Source: CAYRQP01 sp964426545 (lineage in GTDB: Bacteria > Fermentibacterota > Fermentibacteria > Fermentibacterales > JCC-6). Taken from it: DNA of 12,295 bases. Positions 5,989-12,295 of the stretch are shown here, piece after piece (the first letter of the stretch is position 1; each line of letters starts with the position of its first letter). The notes below the pieces were generated by a model. It saw only the letters and a list, made by a program, of their open reading frames with translations, was not told the origin of the DNA and made no database searches. The stretch lies in contig CAYRQP010000030.1 of NCBI GenBank assembly GCA_964426545.1, forward strand, positions 1-12,295. The letters are read 5' to 3'. The translations under genes were made by a program, and so were the position numbers.

Positions 5989-8070
5989 ATGCTTCAAAGG
6001 CGAATAGAAAAACATCCTGTGTTGAAATCAGAAAAATCACAAATAGCAAGATTCACATTCAATGGCAATGATGCCGAAGGAATAGAGGGTGAAGCTGTGT
6101 CTTCATCGTTATTTGCCATGGGTGTGCAGATATTCGGTCATCATGAAAAAGACAACAGCCCGCAGGGAATGTTCTGTGCCAACGGACAATGTTCCCAATG
6201 TACTCTGATGATAGACGGCGTTCCCCGGAAGAGCTGCATTGTGCAGCTTCGGGAGGGAATGGAAATTCACACACTGGATGGACTTCCATTGCTCGGGAAT
6301 GAAAGGGCTCCGGAAATAAACCCACCGAAAGTCATCGAAACATCCGTACTCATTCTTGGAGCAGGTCCTTCCGGGATGGCGGCTGCTATCGAACTTGGCA
6401 GGGCAGATATAGACACGGTCATCGTCGATGACAAGGATAGGGCAGGGGGCAAATTAGTCCTTCAGACACATAAGTTTTTCGGGTCGGTTGCGGATTGCCA
6501 TGCAGGCACCCGTGGAATCGATATCGGTAATATTCTCGCCGGTCAGATAAAAGAGCAGAACAGTGTTGACATGTGGCTCGAAAGCACCGTCCTTGGAGTT
6601 TTCAGTGACGGTATTGTGGGAGTCAGAACCCCAACCGGTTATAGAATGGTGAAACCGCAGTGGCTTTTGACCGCATCCGGAGCCCGCGAAAAGTCTCTTC
6701 CGTTCCCGGGCTGTACACTTCCGGGGGTTTACGGCGCCGGTGCATTTCAGACACTTGTAAACCGCGATCTTGTCAAATGTGCTGATAGGGTTTTCATTCT
6801 TGGCGGCGGCAATGTAGGGCTTATCGGTGCATATCATGCGATTCAGGCAGGAATGACAGTAGTCGGACTTGCAGAAGCTCTTCCTGTGTGCGGGGGGTAC
6901 AAGGTACATGCCGATAAGATAAAAAGACTCGGAGTTCCGATTCACACATGTCACACAATCACCTGCGTACACGGAGAAGAGAGAGCAGAAGCGGTTACAA
7001 TCGCTGAGATAGATGAGTCATTTACACCTATAGCAGGAACTGAAAGGACATTTGCAGTCGATACTGTACTGATTGCTGTCGGTCTGAATTCAGTCAATGA
7101 ATTCCATGAAAAGGCGGTACAGTTCGGTATGAATGCGATGATGGCGGGGGACGCCGAAGAGATTGCAGAAGCAAGCGCCGCCATGTTCTCGGGGAAAATA
7201 GCAGGTTTGAAAATTGCCCGCGAACTGGGCGCATCCGGTATAGAAATACCATCCGATCTCTCAGAGAAGGCAGAGATACTGAAAAGTCCGGGAGGGGAAA
7301 TATTTCCGTATGGAGTTCCGAAGGAACGAGAAGGTGTGTTCCCTGTTCTGCACTGTACACAGGAAATTCCCTGCAATCCCTGCATGACCTGTTGTCCGAA
7401 AGACCTCATCAACACGCAGAATCATCCGATACTCGGAAATCCCGTATTCAGCGGCGAATGTGTCGGTTGTGAAAAATGCGTGATAGTCTGCCCGGGACTG
7501 GCAATCACACTTGTCGATTTCAGAAAGAATACTGAAAAGCCGGTTGTAACAATTCCATATGAACTCGGCGAATGGCATCTGAATGAAAATGAAGAAATGA
7601 CTGTAACAGATTGGGAAGGTGATATTCTCGGAACAGCCCGTCTTACCGGTTGGAAAACTGTAAAGGCTTTTCCGAAGACAACTCTCATTAAACTCGAAGT
7701 GTCACCTGATATTGCTGCATCGATAGCAGGAGTAATGGTTCAAAAAGGAGAGAAACTCAAACCGATTAAAGAGACTTATGAAACATCACTTCCAGATACA
7801 GCAGTTGTCTGCAGATGTGAAAGAGTCACTGCAGGTGAGATAAGAGAACTTGTCCGCAGCGGAATAAAGGACCTGAATCACCTGAAAGTCCTTACCCGCG
7901 TGGGATTCGGAGCATGCGGGGGTAAAACCTGCAAGTCGATAATCATTCGGATATGCAGGGAAGAAGGACTGACGCTCGATGAAATTACCGACTTCACGGA
8001 GCGACCTCTGTTTGCGGAGACCGTGCTGGGGTATTTCGCAGGGGAGGAGGAGCCCAATGGAAAAGTATGA
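5989..8070 (+). CDS. Fused iron-sulfur flavoprotein, alpha subunit of an amino-acid dehydrogenase-type complex
   Basis: This 693-residue protein would accept electrons from the FAD subunit encoded next to it and pass them through flavin and iron-sulfur centres, probably to ferredoxin or NAD(P). An N-terminal Fer2_4-type [2Fe-2S] domain has Cys63, Cys68, Cys71 and Cys83. An FAD Rossmann motif, LGAGPSG, is at 123-129, and a second dinucleotide motif, LGGGNVG, at 271-277. A ferredoxin-like insert has CNPCMTCCP (Cys462/465/468/469) and CVGCEKCVIVCP (Cys491/494/497/501). A C-terminal BFD-type [2Fe-2S] domain has Cys608, Cys610, Cys643 and Cys648. The layout corresponds to HcnA plus HcnB, or OoxA-type proteins, fused in one chain. 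There is no GcvT domain, unlike true heterotetrameric SoxA. ATG 5989 has AAAGG 8 bases upstream. The last 14 bases overlap the next gene. The substrate is not determined by the sequence. Confidence 0.87.
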   Translation: MLQRRIEKHPVLKSEKSQIARFTFNGNDAEGIEGEAVSSSLFAMGVQIFGHHEKDNSPQGMFCANGQCSQCTLMIDGVPRKSCIVQLREGMEIHTLDGLPLLGNERAPEINPPKVIETSVLILGAGPSGMAAAIELGRADIDTVIVDDKDRAGGKLVLQTHKFFGSVADCHAGTRGIDIGNILAGQIKEQNSVDMWLESTVLGVFSDGIVGVRTPTGYRMVKPQWLLTASGAREKSLPFPGCTLPGVYGAGAFQTLVNRDLVKCADRVFILGGGNVGLIGAYHAIQAGMTVVGLAEALPVCGGYKVHADKIKRLGVPIHTCHTITCVHGEERAEAVTIAEIDESFTPIAGTERTFAVDTVLIAVGLNSVNEFHEKAVQFGMNAMMAGDAEEIAEASAAMFSGKIAGLKIARELGASGIEIPSDLSEKAEILKSPGGEIFPYGVPKEREGVFPVLHCTQEIPCNPCMTCCPKDLINTQNHPILGNPVFSGECVGCEKCVIVCPGLAITLVDFRKNTEKPVVTIPYELGEWHLNENEEMTVTDWEGDILGTARLTGWKTVKAFPKTTLIKLEVSPDIAASIAGVMVQKGEKLKPIKETYETSLPDTAVVCRCERVTAGEIRELVRSGIKDLNHLKVLTRVGFGACGGKTCKSIIIRICREEGLTLDEITDFTERPLFAETVLGYFAGEEEPNGKV

Positions 8071-9205
8071 TGTAATTGTCATAGGTTCCGGAAGTGTAGG
8101 GACTCCGCTCACGATGAGTCTTGCTGAATCCGGATTTAAAGTCCTCTGCATCGATGAAAATTCATCTGCAGGACAGGCGAACAACAAGTGCGCGATAGGC
8201 GGCATCCGTGCTACTCACGGTGATCCTGCAAAAGTTGCTCTATGTCTGCATTCACTTGAAGTATTCCGAACATGGGAGGACAAACACGGGGAAGATATCG
8301 GCTGGCGGCAGGGTGGTTACTGCTATGTAGCATACGACACAGAAACTCTTTCGATATTTCAGAAGAATGTACCACTTCAGCAGAAAGCCGGTCTTGATAT
8401 TTCAATCGTTTCACCTGAAAAAATATCTGAACTCGTTCCCGGAATAAACGAAGAAGGACTCCTTGGCGGGACCTATTCCCCGGGTGACGGAAGTGCAAGC
8501 CCGATGGAAGCATGTTATGCATTTTACAGGAAAGCCATCAGGGATGGAGCGGAATTCAACTTCGGTGAAACCGTAACGGGAATCACATCAGAAAATGGAA
8601 GGATTACCGGTGTGGAAACGGATAAAGGCAGATACGACTGTAATACAGTTGTAAACTGCGGCGGGTCTGCTGCGGCTGCACTCGGGAAAATGGCCGGACT
8701 CGATTTGCCAATCAAACCCGACTGCCACGAAGCAGGAATCACGGAATCGGTTCAGCGGTTCTTCGAACCCATGCTCGTCGATATCCGGAAAGCACCCGGA
8801 TCAGCCAATTATTATTTCTACCAGTATTCTACAGGGCAGGTGGTTTTTTGCATCACACCAGACCCACCCATTCTTGGTACGGCAACCGAAGAAACAAGTG
8901 AATTCCTTCCGCTTGTTGCTCCGAGAATGGTGTCACTCTACCCGCGGCTTGCCAACCTGAAGGTAAGAAGAGTCTGGCGGGGAAGTTACCCGATGACTCC
9001 TGACGGCACTCCTATAATAGGTCAGTACGGCCCCGCAGGACATTACATTGCAGTCGGCATGTGCGGGCAGGGCTTCATGCTCGGGCCCGGAATAGGTGAC
9101 ACTATGACCCGATTGATAAGGGACGAACTTACGGAGACCAACAAAATGATTCTGCATGAGTTTAGCCTCGACCGAAAATTCGACACCGTCGAGACCTTGA
9201 AGTAA
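8057..9205 (+). CDS. DAO-family FAD-dependent amino-acid (sarcosine/proline/opine class) dehydrogenase, beta subunit
   Basis: This 382-residue flavoprotein belongs to the D-amino-acid oxidase fold family, nearest in style to sarcosine oxidase beta, HcnC and the beta subunit of dye-linked proline dehydrogenase. It should oxidise a secondary or N-alkyl amino acid and hand electrons to the alpha subunit. The FAD motif is Gly10, Gly12, Gly15 (VIGSGSVG), with Asp33-Glu34 closing the ribose-binding strand. SPGDGSASPMEA (141-152) and WRGSYPMTPDGTPIIG (307-322) are family hallmarks, as is the C-terminal GQGFMLGPGIGD (337-348). The ATG at 8057 is chosen because GGAGGAGGAG lies just upstream; an earlier in-frame ATG at 7979 would add 26 residues of non-homologous sequence inside the alpha gene. 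The 14-base overlap points to translational coupling and a fixed subunit ratio. The substrate is unknown; amine or amino-acid catabolism is likely. Confidence 0.85.
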   Translation: MEKYDVIVIGSGSVGTPLTMSLAESGFKVLCIDENSSAGQANNKCAIGGIRATHGDPAKVALCLHSLEVFRTWEDKHGEDIGWRQGGYCYVAYDTETLSIFQKNVPLQQKAGLDISIVSPEKISELVPGINEEGLLGGTYSPGDGSASPMEACYAFYRKAIRDGAEFNFGETVTGITSENGRITGVETDKGRYDCNTVVNCGGSAAAALGKMAGLDLPIKPDCHEAGITESVQRFFEPMLVDIRKAPGSANYYFYQYSTGQVVFCITPDPPILGTATEETSEFLPLVAPRMVSLYPRLANLKVRRVWRGSYPMTPDGTPIIGQYGPAGHYIAVGMCGQGFMLGPGIGDTMTRLIRDELTETNKMILHEFSLDRKFDTVETLK

Positions 9206-9225
9206 AAAAGTGCCAGGCACTTTTT
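9205..9225. terminator. Bidirectional hairpin terminator, first of two CAG palindromes
   Basis: A 9-bp perfect inverted repeat (AAAAAGTGC at 9205-9213, GCACTTTTT at 9217-9225) surrounds a CAG apex. It begins on the last base of the dehydrogenase stop codon, so it is well placed to end the rightward unit; its A/T arms give a U-tract on either strand. The core 'GTGCCAGGCAC' resembles palindromes I associate with REP-type dispersed elements. Confidence 0.75.
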
Positions 9226-9234
9226 CTAAAATTC

Positions 9235-9253
9235 AGTAGTGACAGTCACTACT
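9235..9253. terminator. Second CAG-apex palindrome, terminator or REP-like unit
   Basis: An 8-bp perfect inverted repeat (AGTAGTGA at 9235-9242, TCACTACT at 9246-9253) again has CAG at its centre and is followed by TTT. It lies 9 bases after the first palindrome and 10 bases beyond the end of the leftward EamA reading frame. It can therefore serve as the terminator for that gene and as backup for the dehydrogenase unit. The pair together looks like a BIME-style tandem. Confidence 0.6.
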
Positions 9254-9263
9254 TTTATCCGGA

Positions 9264-9676
9264 TTAAATGGCAATTAGCACCCCTGCAGTTATTGCCATG
9301 ACTATGCCGATGCCCTTCGTCAGAGTGATCCCCTCATGGAGTAATGCAATTCCATATATGACTGGTATAACGGGATACAATGCTACAAGTGATTCGAAGT
9401 GCTGAGAGATCCGGTTGACAGTGCCATTTGATATGCACAGACAGCAAAGCCACCCAGAATTCCGGCAACCACGGTGATCCAGACTCCCCTCGGGAGCATA
9501 TTTCTAAGGCTGCTTCCTGACAGCAGGAATATCATTAAGATGGTTAGGAATGAAATACAGCTGTAAATCAATGCTGAGTGCCAGGGTCCGATTCGATCTG
9601 TAGCTAGTTTTGCCCCGATACCCCAGAATCCCCATAGAATTGTTGCTGCTAAACTGAATGCTATTGTCTTCGACAT
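9264..9676 (-). pseudogene. Single-domain EamA (DMT) transporter, interrupted by a one-base frameshift
   Basis: The intact protein would be about 137 residues with four hydrophobic segments, a half-size drug/metabolite-transporter family member that probably works as a dimer in the inner membrane. The first frame gives residues 1-97, including LAATILWGFWGIGAKLA and ALSTGS, then stops at 9383-9385. The following frame carries the rest of the domain without a break: SLVALYPVIPVIYG, then LLHEGITLTKGIGIVMAIT and AGVLIAI to a TAA at 9264-9266. The distance from the Gly of ALSTG to the Pro of LYP is 38 bases where the family spacing needs 39. One lost base near 9390-9397, for example one T in AATTCA, therefore explains everything. 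The start has AGGAG 6 bases upstream. It is either a recent pseudogene or a sequencing error. The substrate is unknown. Confidence 0.8.
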
Positions 9677-9713
9677 ATCAATCTCCTTAAATAAGAATCG
9701 CCGATGTGAAATC

Positions 9714-9722
9714 TGTTATAAT
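9714..9722 (+). promoter_or_regulatory. Extended -10 promoter for the peptidylarginine deiminase gene
   Basis: TGTTATAAT is a perfect -10 hexamer (TATAAT, 9717-9722) with the TGN extension. No good -35 hexamer sits 16-18 bases upstream, as is common for extended -10 promoters. It points rightward and leaves a leader of about 45 bases before the TTG start at 9774. Confidence 0.6.
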
Positions 9723-9761
9723 AGAGGTAATAATGCAGACACAAAATCGCTTTGTAAACAC

Positions 9762-9767
9762 GGAGGT
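9762..9767 (+). promoter_or_regulatory. Shine-Dalgarno for TTG 9774
   Basis: GGAGGT lies 6 bases before the TTG at 9774. It fixes this non-ATG start, which gives an immediate signal peptide (MKFTALILTMTGMVFA). Confidence 0.65.
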
Positions 9768-9773
9768 AGTCAA

Positions 9774-11459
9774 TTGAAATTCACAGCTCTGATATTAACA
9801 ATGACAGGCATGGTGTTTGCCGAGATGTCCGTATGCGGTACGGAAGAATTATTACCGGTCGGATTCACGGAAGAAGAGTTTCTTCGCCTCGATGAGATCG
9901 GGATGAATACAGTATCCACAAGCCCGCCACCTACAGGAACAGTTAACCCGGGAGAATTTGCTCCGGCAACAGGTATCTTTATCCGATGGCCGCTTGGAGT
10001 CCTCCTCGACTTGATAGTATCGATGTCCAATTCCACGACAGTCTGGGTGATATGCGAATCATATCAGCAGAGTTCCGTCGAGAGCACATTCAGTTCAGCC
10101 GGTGTTAACATGAGTAATGTCGATTATGTCTTTGCACCGACCAACTCCATTTGGGTGAGGGATTACGGACCCTGGTTCGTGCTTCTTCCCGATGGTAGTC
10201 AGGGTATTTTTAACTACACATATAACAGGCCCAGACCGAATGATAATAATTTTCCTGTGGCATTAGGTTCTGATTGGGGAATACCTGTGTACACATCGAC
10301 AATCGAACAGACCGGCGGCAATTATATGTCCACCGGAATGGGCACTGCAATGTCCACAGATATTGTGTATGAAGAGAACGGCTGGGATGAAGACTGGGTA
10401 GATTCACAGATGCAACTGTATCTTGGTATCGATAACTATCTTGTGGTGGCAGACCCGCAGTCAAGTTACATCGACCACATAGACTGCTGGGGGAAATACC
10501 TCAGCCCGGGGAAGATACTCATTTTGAAAGTCCCGCCTTCACACGGTGACTATGCCGCACTCGAAGCGATGGCAGACATGATGGAGAGCCAAATCAGCCC
10601 ATTGGGAAGACATTGGGAAGTTTACCGCGTCGAAAGCACCGGTGATGAAGGTTATACAAACAGTCTCATCTTCAACGACATCATTTACATGCCGACCTTC
10701 AATAGCAGTTATGACTCTCCTGCAGTACTGGTTTATGAAGAAGCTCTTCCTGGGTACACCGTCGAAAGTTTTTACTACAATGACTGGCAGCCGACAGACG
10801 CTCTCCACTGCCGCGTCAGAGATGTGATGGACAGGGAAATGCTCTATCTCTATCACATACCTGTCGACTCCATGCAGACTGCAAACCTGCCCGTTACTGT
10901 TGAAGCTGAGATTAGATGCCACTCGGATAATTCCCTGACTTCACAAGAGCTGTTTTACAGGATAGGAACATCGGGAACTTTCACTGAACTAACAATGACA
11001 TCAGGCAGCGGTAACATGTACACGTGTAACATCCCGGGAGCAGCTACCGGAAACACAGTTCAGTATTACATCAGTGCTTCAGACAACTCAGGCAGGAATG
11101 AAGCTCTGCCGAGATTTGCTCCGGACAGCTGGACCTATGATTACGAGACATCGTCCACCGGAATAGAAAACGAAGATGAGTTCATCCCTGGAATAGTCAT
11201 TACTTCACCCGCTCCAAATCCATTTTCATCTGCAATGACCATTAGCGTCAGTCTTGAAACAGGTACGGAAATATATATGGATGTATTCGATGTTACCGGC
11301 AGAAAAATCCATTCTGTCGGTGGTATTCTCGATGCCGGAATCCACGAGCTGCTCTGGACTCCCGATATGAATAATGCAGACGGAGTTTATCTTGTTCTGG
11401 TAAGATGCGGGAATAATACAACAGTCTACCGTGTAACACATATTGGAGATGGATTCTGA
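9774..11459 (+). CDS. Secreted Porphyromonas-type peptidylarginine deiminase with FlgD-like C-terminal domain
   Basis: This 561-residue enzyme should convert arginine side chains to citrulline with release of ammonia, outside the cytoplasm. It belongs to the PAD_porph/agmatine deiminase superfamily. Residues 1-16 form a signal peptide. The catalytic domain (about 55-365) shows WVRDYGPW (Asp130), TGGNYM (180-185), DHIDCWGKYL (His235, Asp237) and DALHCR (Cys346), the expected Asp/His/Asp/Cys set. NRPRPND holds Arg152 and Arg154, at positions matching the two arginines that in P. gingivalis PPAD hold the substrate's C-terminal carboxylate. An Ig-like region (about 372-456, YYISASDNSG) and a FlgD/T9SS-type domain (about 475-558, DVFDVTGR, DGVYLVLVR) follow. 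The latter resembles the C-terminus of the protease at the left end. The start is TTG. Free-agmatine deiminases lack the signal and tail, so an extracellular peptide substrate is the better reading. Confidence 0.87.
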   Translation: MKFTALILTMTGMVFAEMSVCGTEELLPVGFTEEEFLRLDEIGMNTVSTSPPPTGTVNPGEFAPATGIFIRWPLGVLLDLIVSMSNSTTVWVICESYQQSSVESTFSSAGVNMSNVDYVFAPTNSIWVRDYGPWFVLLPDGSQGIFNYTYNRPRPNDNNFPVALGSDWGIPVYTSTIEQTGGNYMSTGMGTAMSTDIVYEENGWDEDWVDSQMQLYLGIDNYLVVADPQSSYIDHIDCWGKYLSPGKILILKVPPSHGDYAALEAMADMMESQISPLGRHWEVYRVESTGDEGYTNSLIFNDIIYMPTFNSSYDSPAVLVYEEALPGYTVESFYYNDWQPTDALHCRVRDVMDREMLYLYHIPVDSMQTANLPVTVEAEIRCHSDNSLTSQELFYRIGTSGTFTELTMTSGSGNMYTCNIPGAATGNTVQYYISASDNSGRNEALPRFAPDSWTYDYETSSTGIENEDEFIPGIVITSPAPNPFSSAMTISVSLETGTEIYMDVFDVTGRKIHSVGGILDAGIHELLWTPDMNNADGVYLVLVRCGNNTTVYRVTHIGDGF

Positions 11460-11488
11460 TAGCATCTTTGAACTAAAGAACAGGTAAT

Positions 11489-11494
11489 AGGAGG
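11489..11494 (+). promoter_or_regulatory. Strong but closely spaced Shine-Dalgarno
   Basis: AGGAGG is a full consensus site but lies only 3 bases before the ATG at 11498, closer than usual. No other start in that frame places the hydrophobic N-terminus correctly. Confidence 0.5.
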
Positions 11495-11497
11495 ATT

Positions 11498-12292
11498 ATG
11501 CGAAGAATTATTCTACTGACAGGATTAGTGGTTATCACAGTTTTAGTAGTGTTGCTTAACTGTACAGTAAACTCGACCACAACCCACAACTACTATTACA
11601 CGAACGGTTCGGATACACTGGTAGTTGCTGATCAGAGAGATACAGGGAGGGAAGAGGAGCCGGAATCAGCCGGAAGACCTGATCCTGAAACTGAACCTGA
11701 ATCAAACCCCCAACCTGATCCCGAGGACCATGAACTTACCGACACAACATGGGTGGAATGTCTGGACCCCGGTACTGCCAGGGTAGAGATTACCTGTATT
11801 GCAGATGAAAATCTGGTTATCTATCGAATGTTCGACAACATTCTCGGCGGGTCGGGTTTCCGTTTCGAGATGAATTTCGAGAAAAGGGACTACATCGATG
11901 GGGGAAGGGATATCTACTGTCTGATATTTTCCTTCAACAGCATGAATCCATGGGTTGGCACCGAATCAGGAGAAACGTCTTCTGCAAGAGTTGAGACTCT
12001 AGCTCCAACTGAATCAACGCAGATATCTACAGGTGGACCGTTCTTGACTCTTGATATCAACGGAGTGAAATTCACTTACGAACTCGATGACATTGCGATG
12101 ATAAATGTGGAAGCACTTGCTATAGGGAGCAACAATGTAATGCTATGGCTTCCCGCATCGGAGTCCATGTTTAGTACAATTGCTTCAGGGACAAGCGGGT
12201 CTGTCGTGCTGGTTGACGGTGATAAAACAAACAACAGAAGCATTGATGAAGAGAATTTCATCAACTTCGATACATTCGTGAATACATACTGA
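11498..12292 (+). CDS. Predicted exported lipoprotein-like protein of unknown function
   Basis: I do not recognise this 264-residue protein. It opens with MRR and a long hydrophobic stretch (about 4-20, IILLTGLVVITVLVVLL) ending in NC at 21-22. 'LLNC' is an imperfect lipobox, since Asn replaces the usual small residue, so it may be a lipoprotein or a signal-anchored protein. Residues about 49-80 are an acidic, proline-rich linker of the PDPE/PESNP type, typical of spacers holding a domain away from a membrane. The remainder (about 84-264) is rich in beta-type residues with no catalytic motif that I can see; 'FDNILGGSGFRFEMNFEKRDY' and 'FLTLDINGVKFTYEL' suggest a beta-sandwich. The gene starts 38 bases after the deiminase stop with no terminator between, so the two are probably cotranscribed. 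A partner or surface-binding role is speculative. Confidence 0.72.
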   Translation: MRRIILLTGLVVITVLVVLLNCTVNSTTTHNYYYTNGSDTLVVADQRDTGREEEPESAGRPDPETEPESNPQPDPEDHELTDTTWVECLDPGTARVEITCIADENLVIYRMFDNILGGSGFRFEMNFEKRDYIDGGRDIYCLIFSFNSMNPWVGTESGETSSARVETLAPTESTQISTGGPFLTLDINGVKFTYELDDIAMINVEALAIGSNNVMLWLPASESMFSTIASGTSGSVVLVDGDKTNNRSIDEENFINFDTFVNTY

Positions 12293-12295
12293 ACC

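Noticed and set aside
7979..8056. N-terminal extension of the FAD beta subunit from ATG 7979
   Set aside because: It would lie inside the alpha gene, has no good ribosome site and adds residues before the conserved FAD motif; ATG 8057 has a strong Shine-Dalgarno.
5989..8070. Alpha subunit as true sarcosine oxidase SoxA or as a glutamate synthase small subunit
   Set aside because: There is no C-terminal GcvT domain as in SoxA. The N-terminal Fer2 domain, BFD domain and DAO partner gene do not fit glutamate synthase.

Overview
This window reads as an ordinary but gene-dense piece of a bacterial chromosome. It probably comes from an anaerobic, protein-degrading member of the Fibrobacteres-Chlorobi-Bacteroidetes neighbourhood or a related candidate phylum; a Fermentibacteria-, Cloacimonadota- or WOR-3-like lineage is a guess, not a demonstration. 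The grounds are two secreted enzymes that end in the FlgD-like 'DVFD(I/V)TGR ... G(I/V)Y' C-terminal domain typical of those groups, and an oxidoreductase rich in iron-sulfur clusters. Three of the genes begin with TTG behind good Shine-Dalgarno sequences.

Left block (1-5443). Positions 6-204 form a compact array of perfect short helices that look like a structured RNA of no family I recognise. A hairpin at 217-247 is the likely terminator of the leftward transcription unit. That unit runs from 5443 leftward: an EF-G-type translational GTPase paralogue, a 212-residue exported or membrane protein of unknown function, and a large secreted gingipain-family (C25) cysteine protease.

Centre (5577-9263). 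A small membrane-anchored zinc-ribbon protein is read rightward, divergent from the EF-G paralogue. It is followed by a two-gene unit whose reading frames overlap by 14 bases. The first gene is a fused alpha subunit, 2Fe-2S / FAD-NAD / 2x[4Fe-4S] / BFD 2Fe-2S. The second is a DAO-family FAD beta subunit. Together they look like an amino-acid (sarcosine, proline, hydroxyproline or opine class) dehydrogenase complex. Two tandem palindromes with the same CAG apex close this unit and resemble dispersed REP-type elements acting as bidirectional terminators.

Right block (9264-12292). A small single-domain EamA transporter, read leftward, is broken by what looks like exactly one missing base. Divergently, an extended -10 promoter drives a secreted peptidylarginine deiminase of the Porphyromonas type (PPAD-like, catalytic residues intact), followed by a predicted exported acidic-linker protein of unknown function.

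The most interesting idea is biochemical. The window carries both a gingipain-family protease and a PPAD-like deiminase, the two activities that Porphyromonas gingivalis couples to make C-terminal citrulline. Both carry a related C-terminal domain. They are not in one operon here, so a functional link is inference only.
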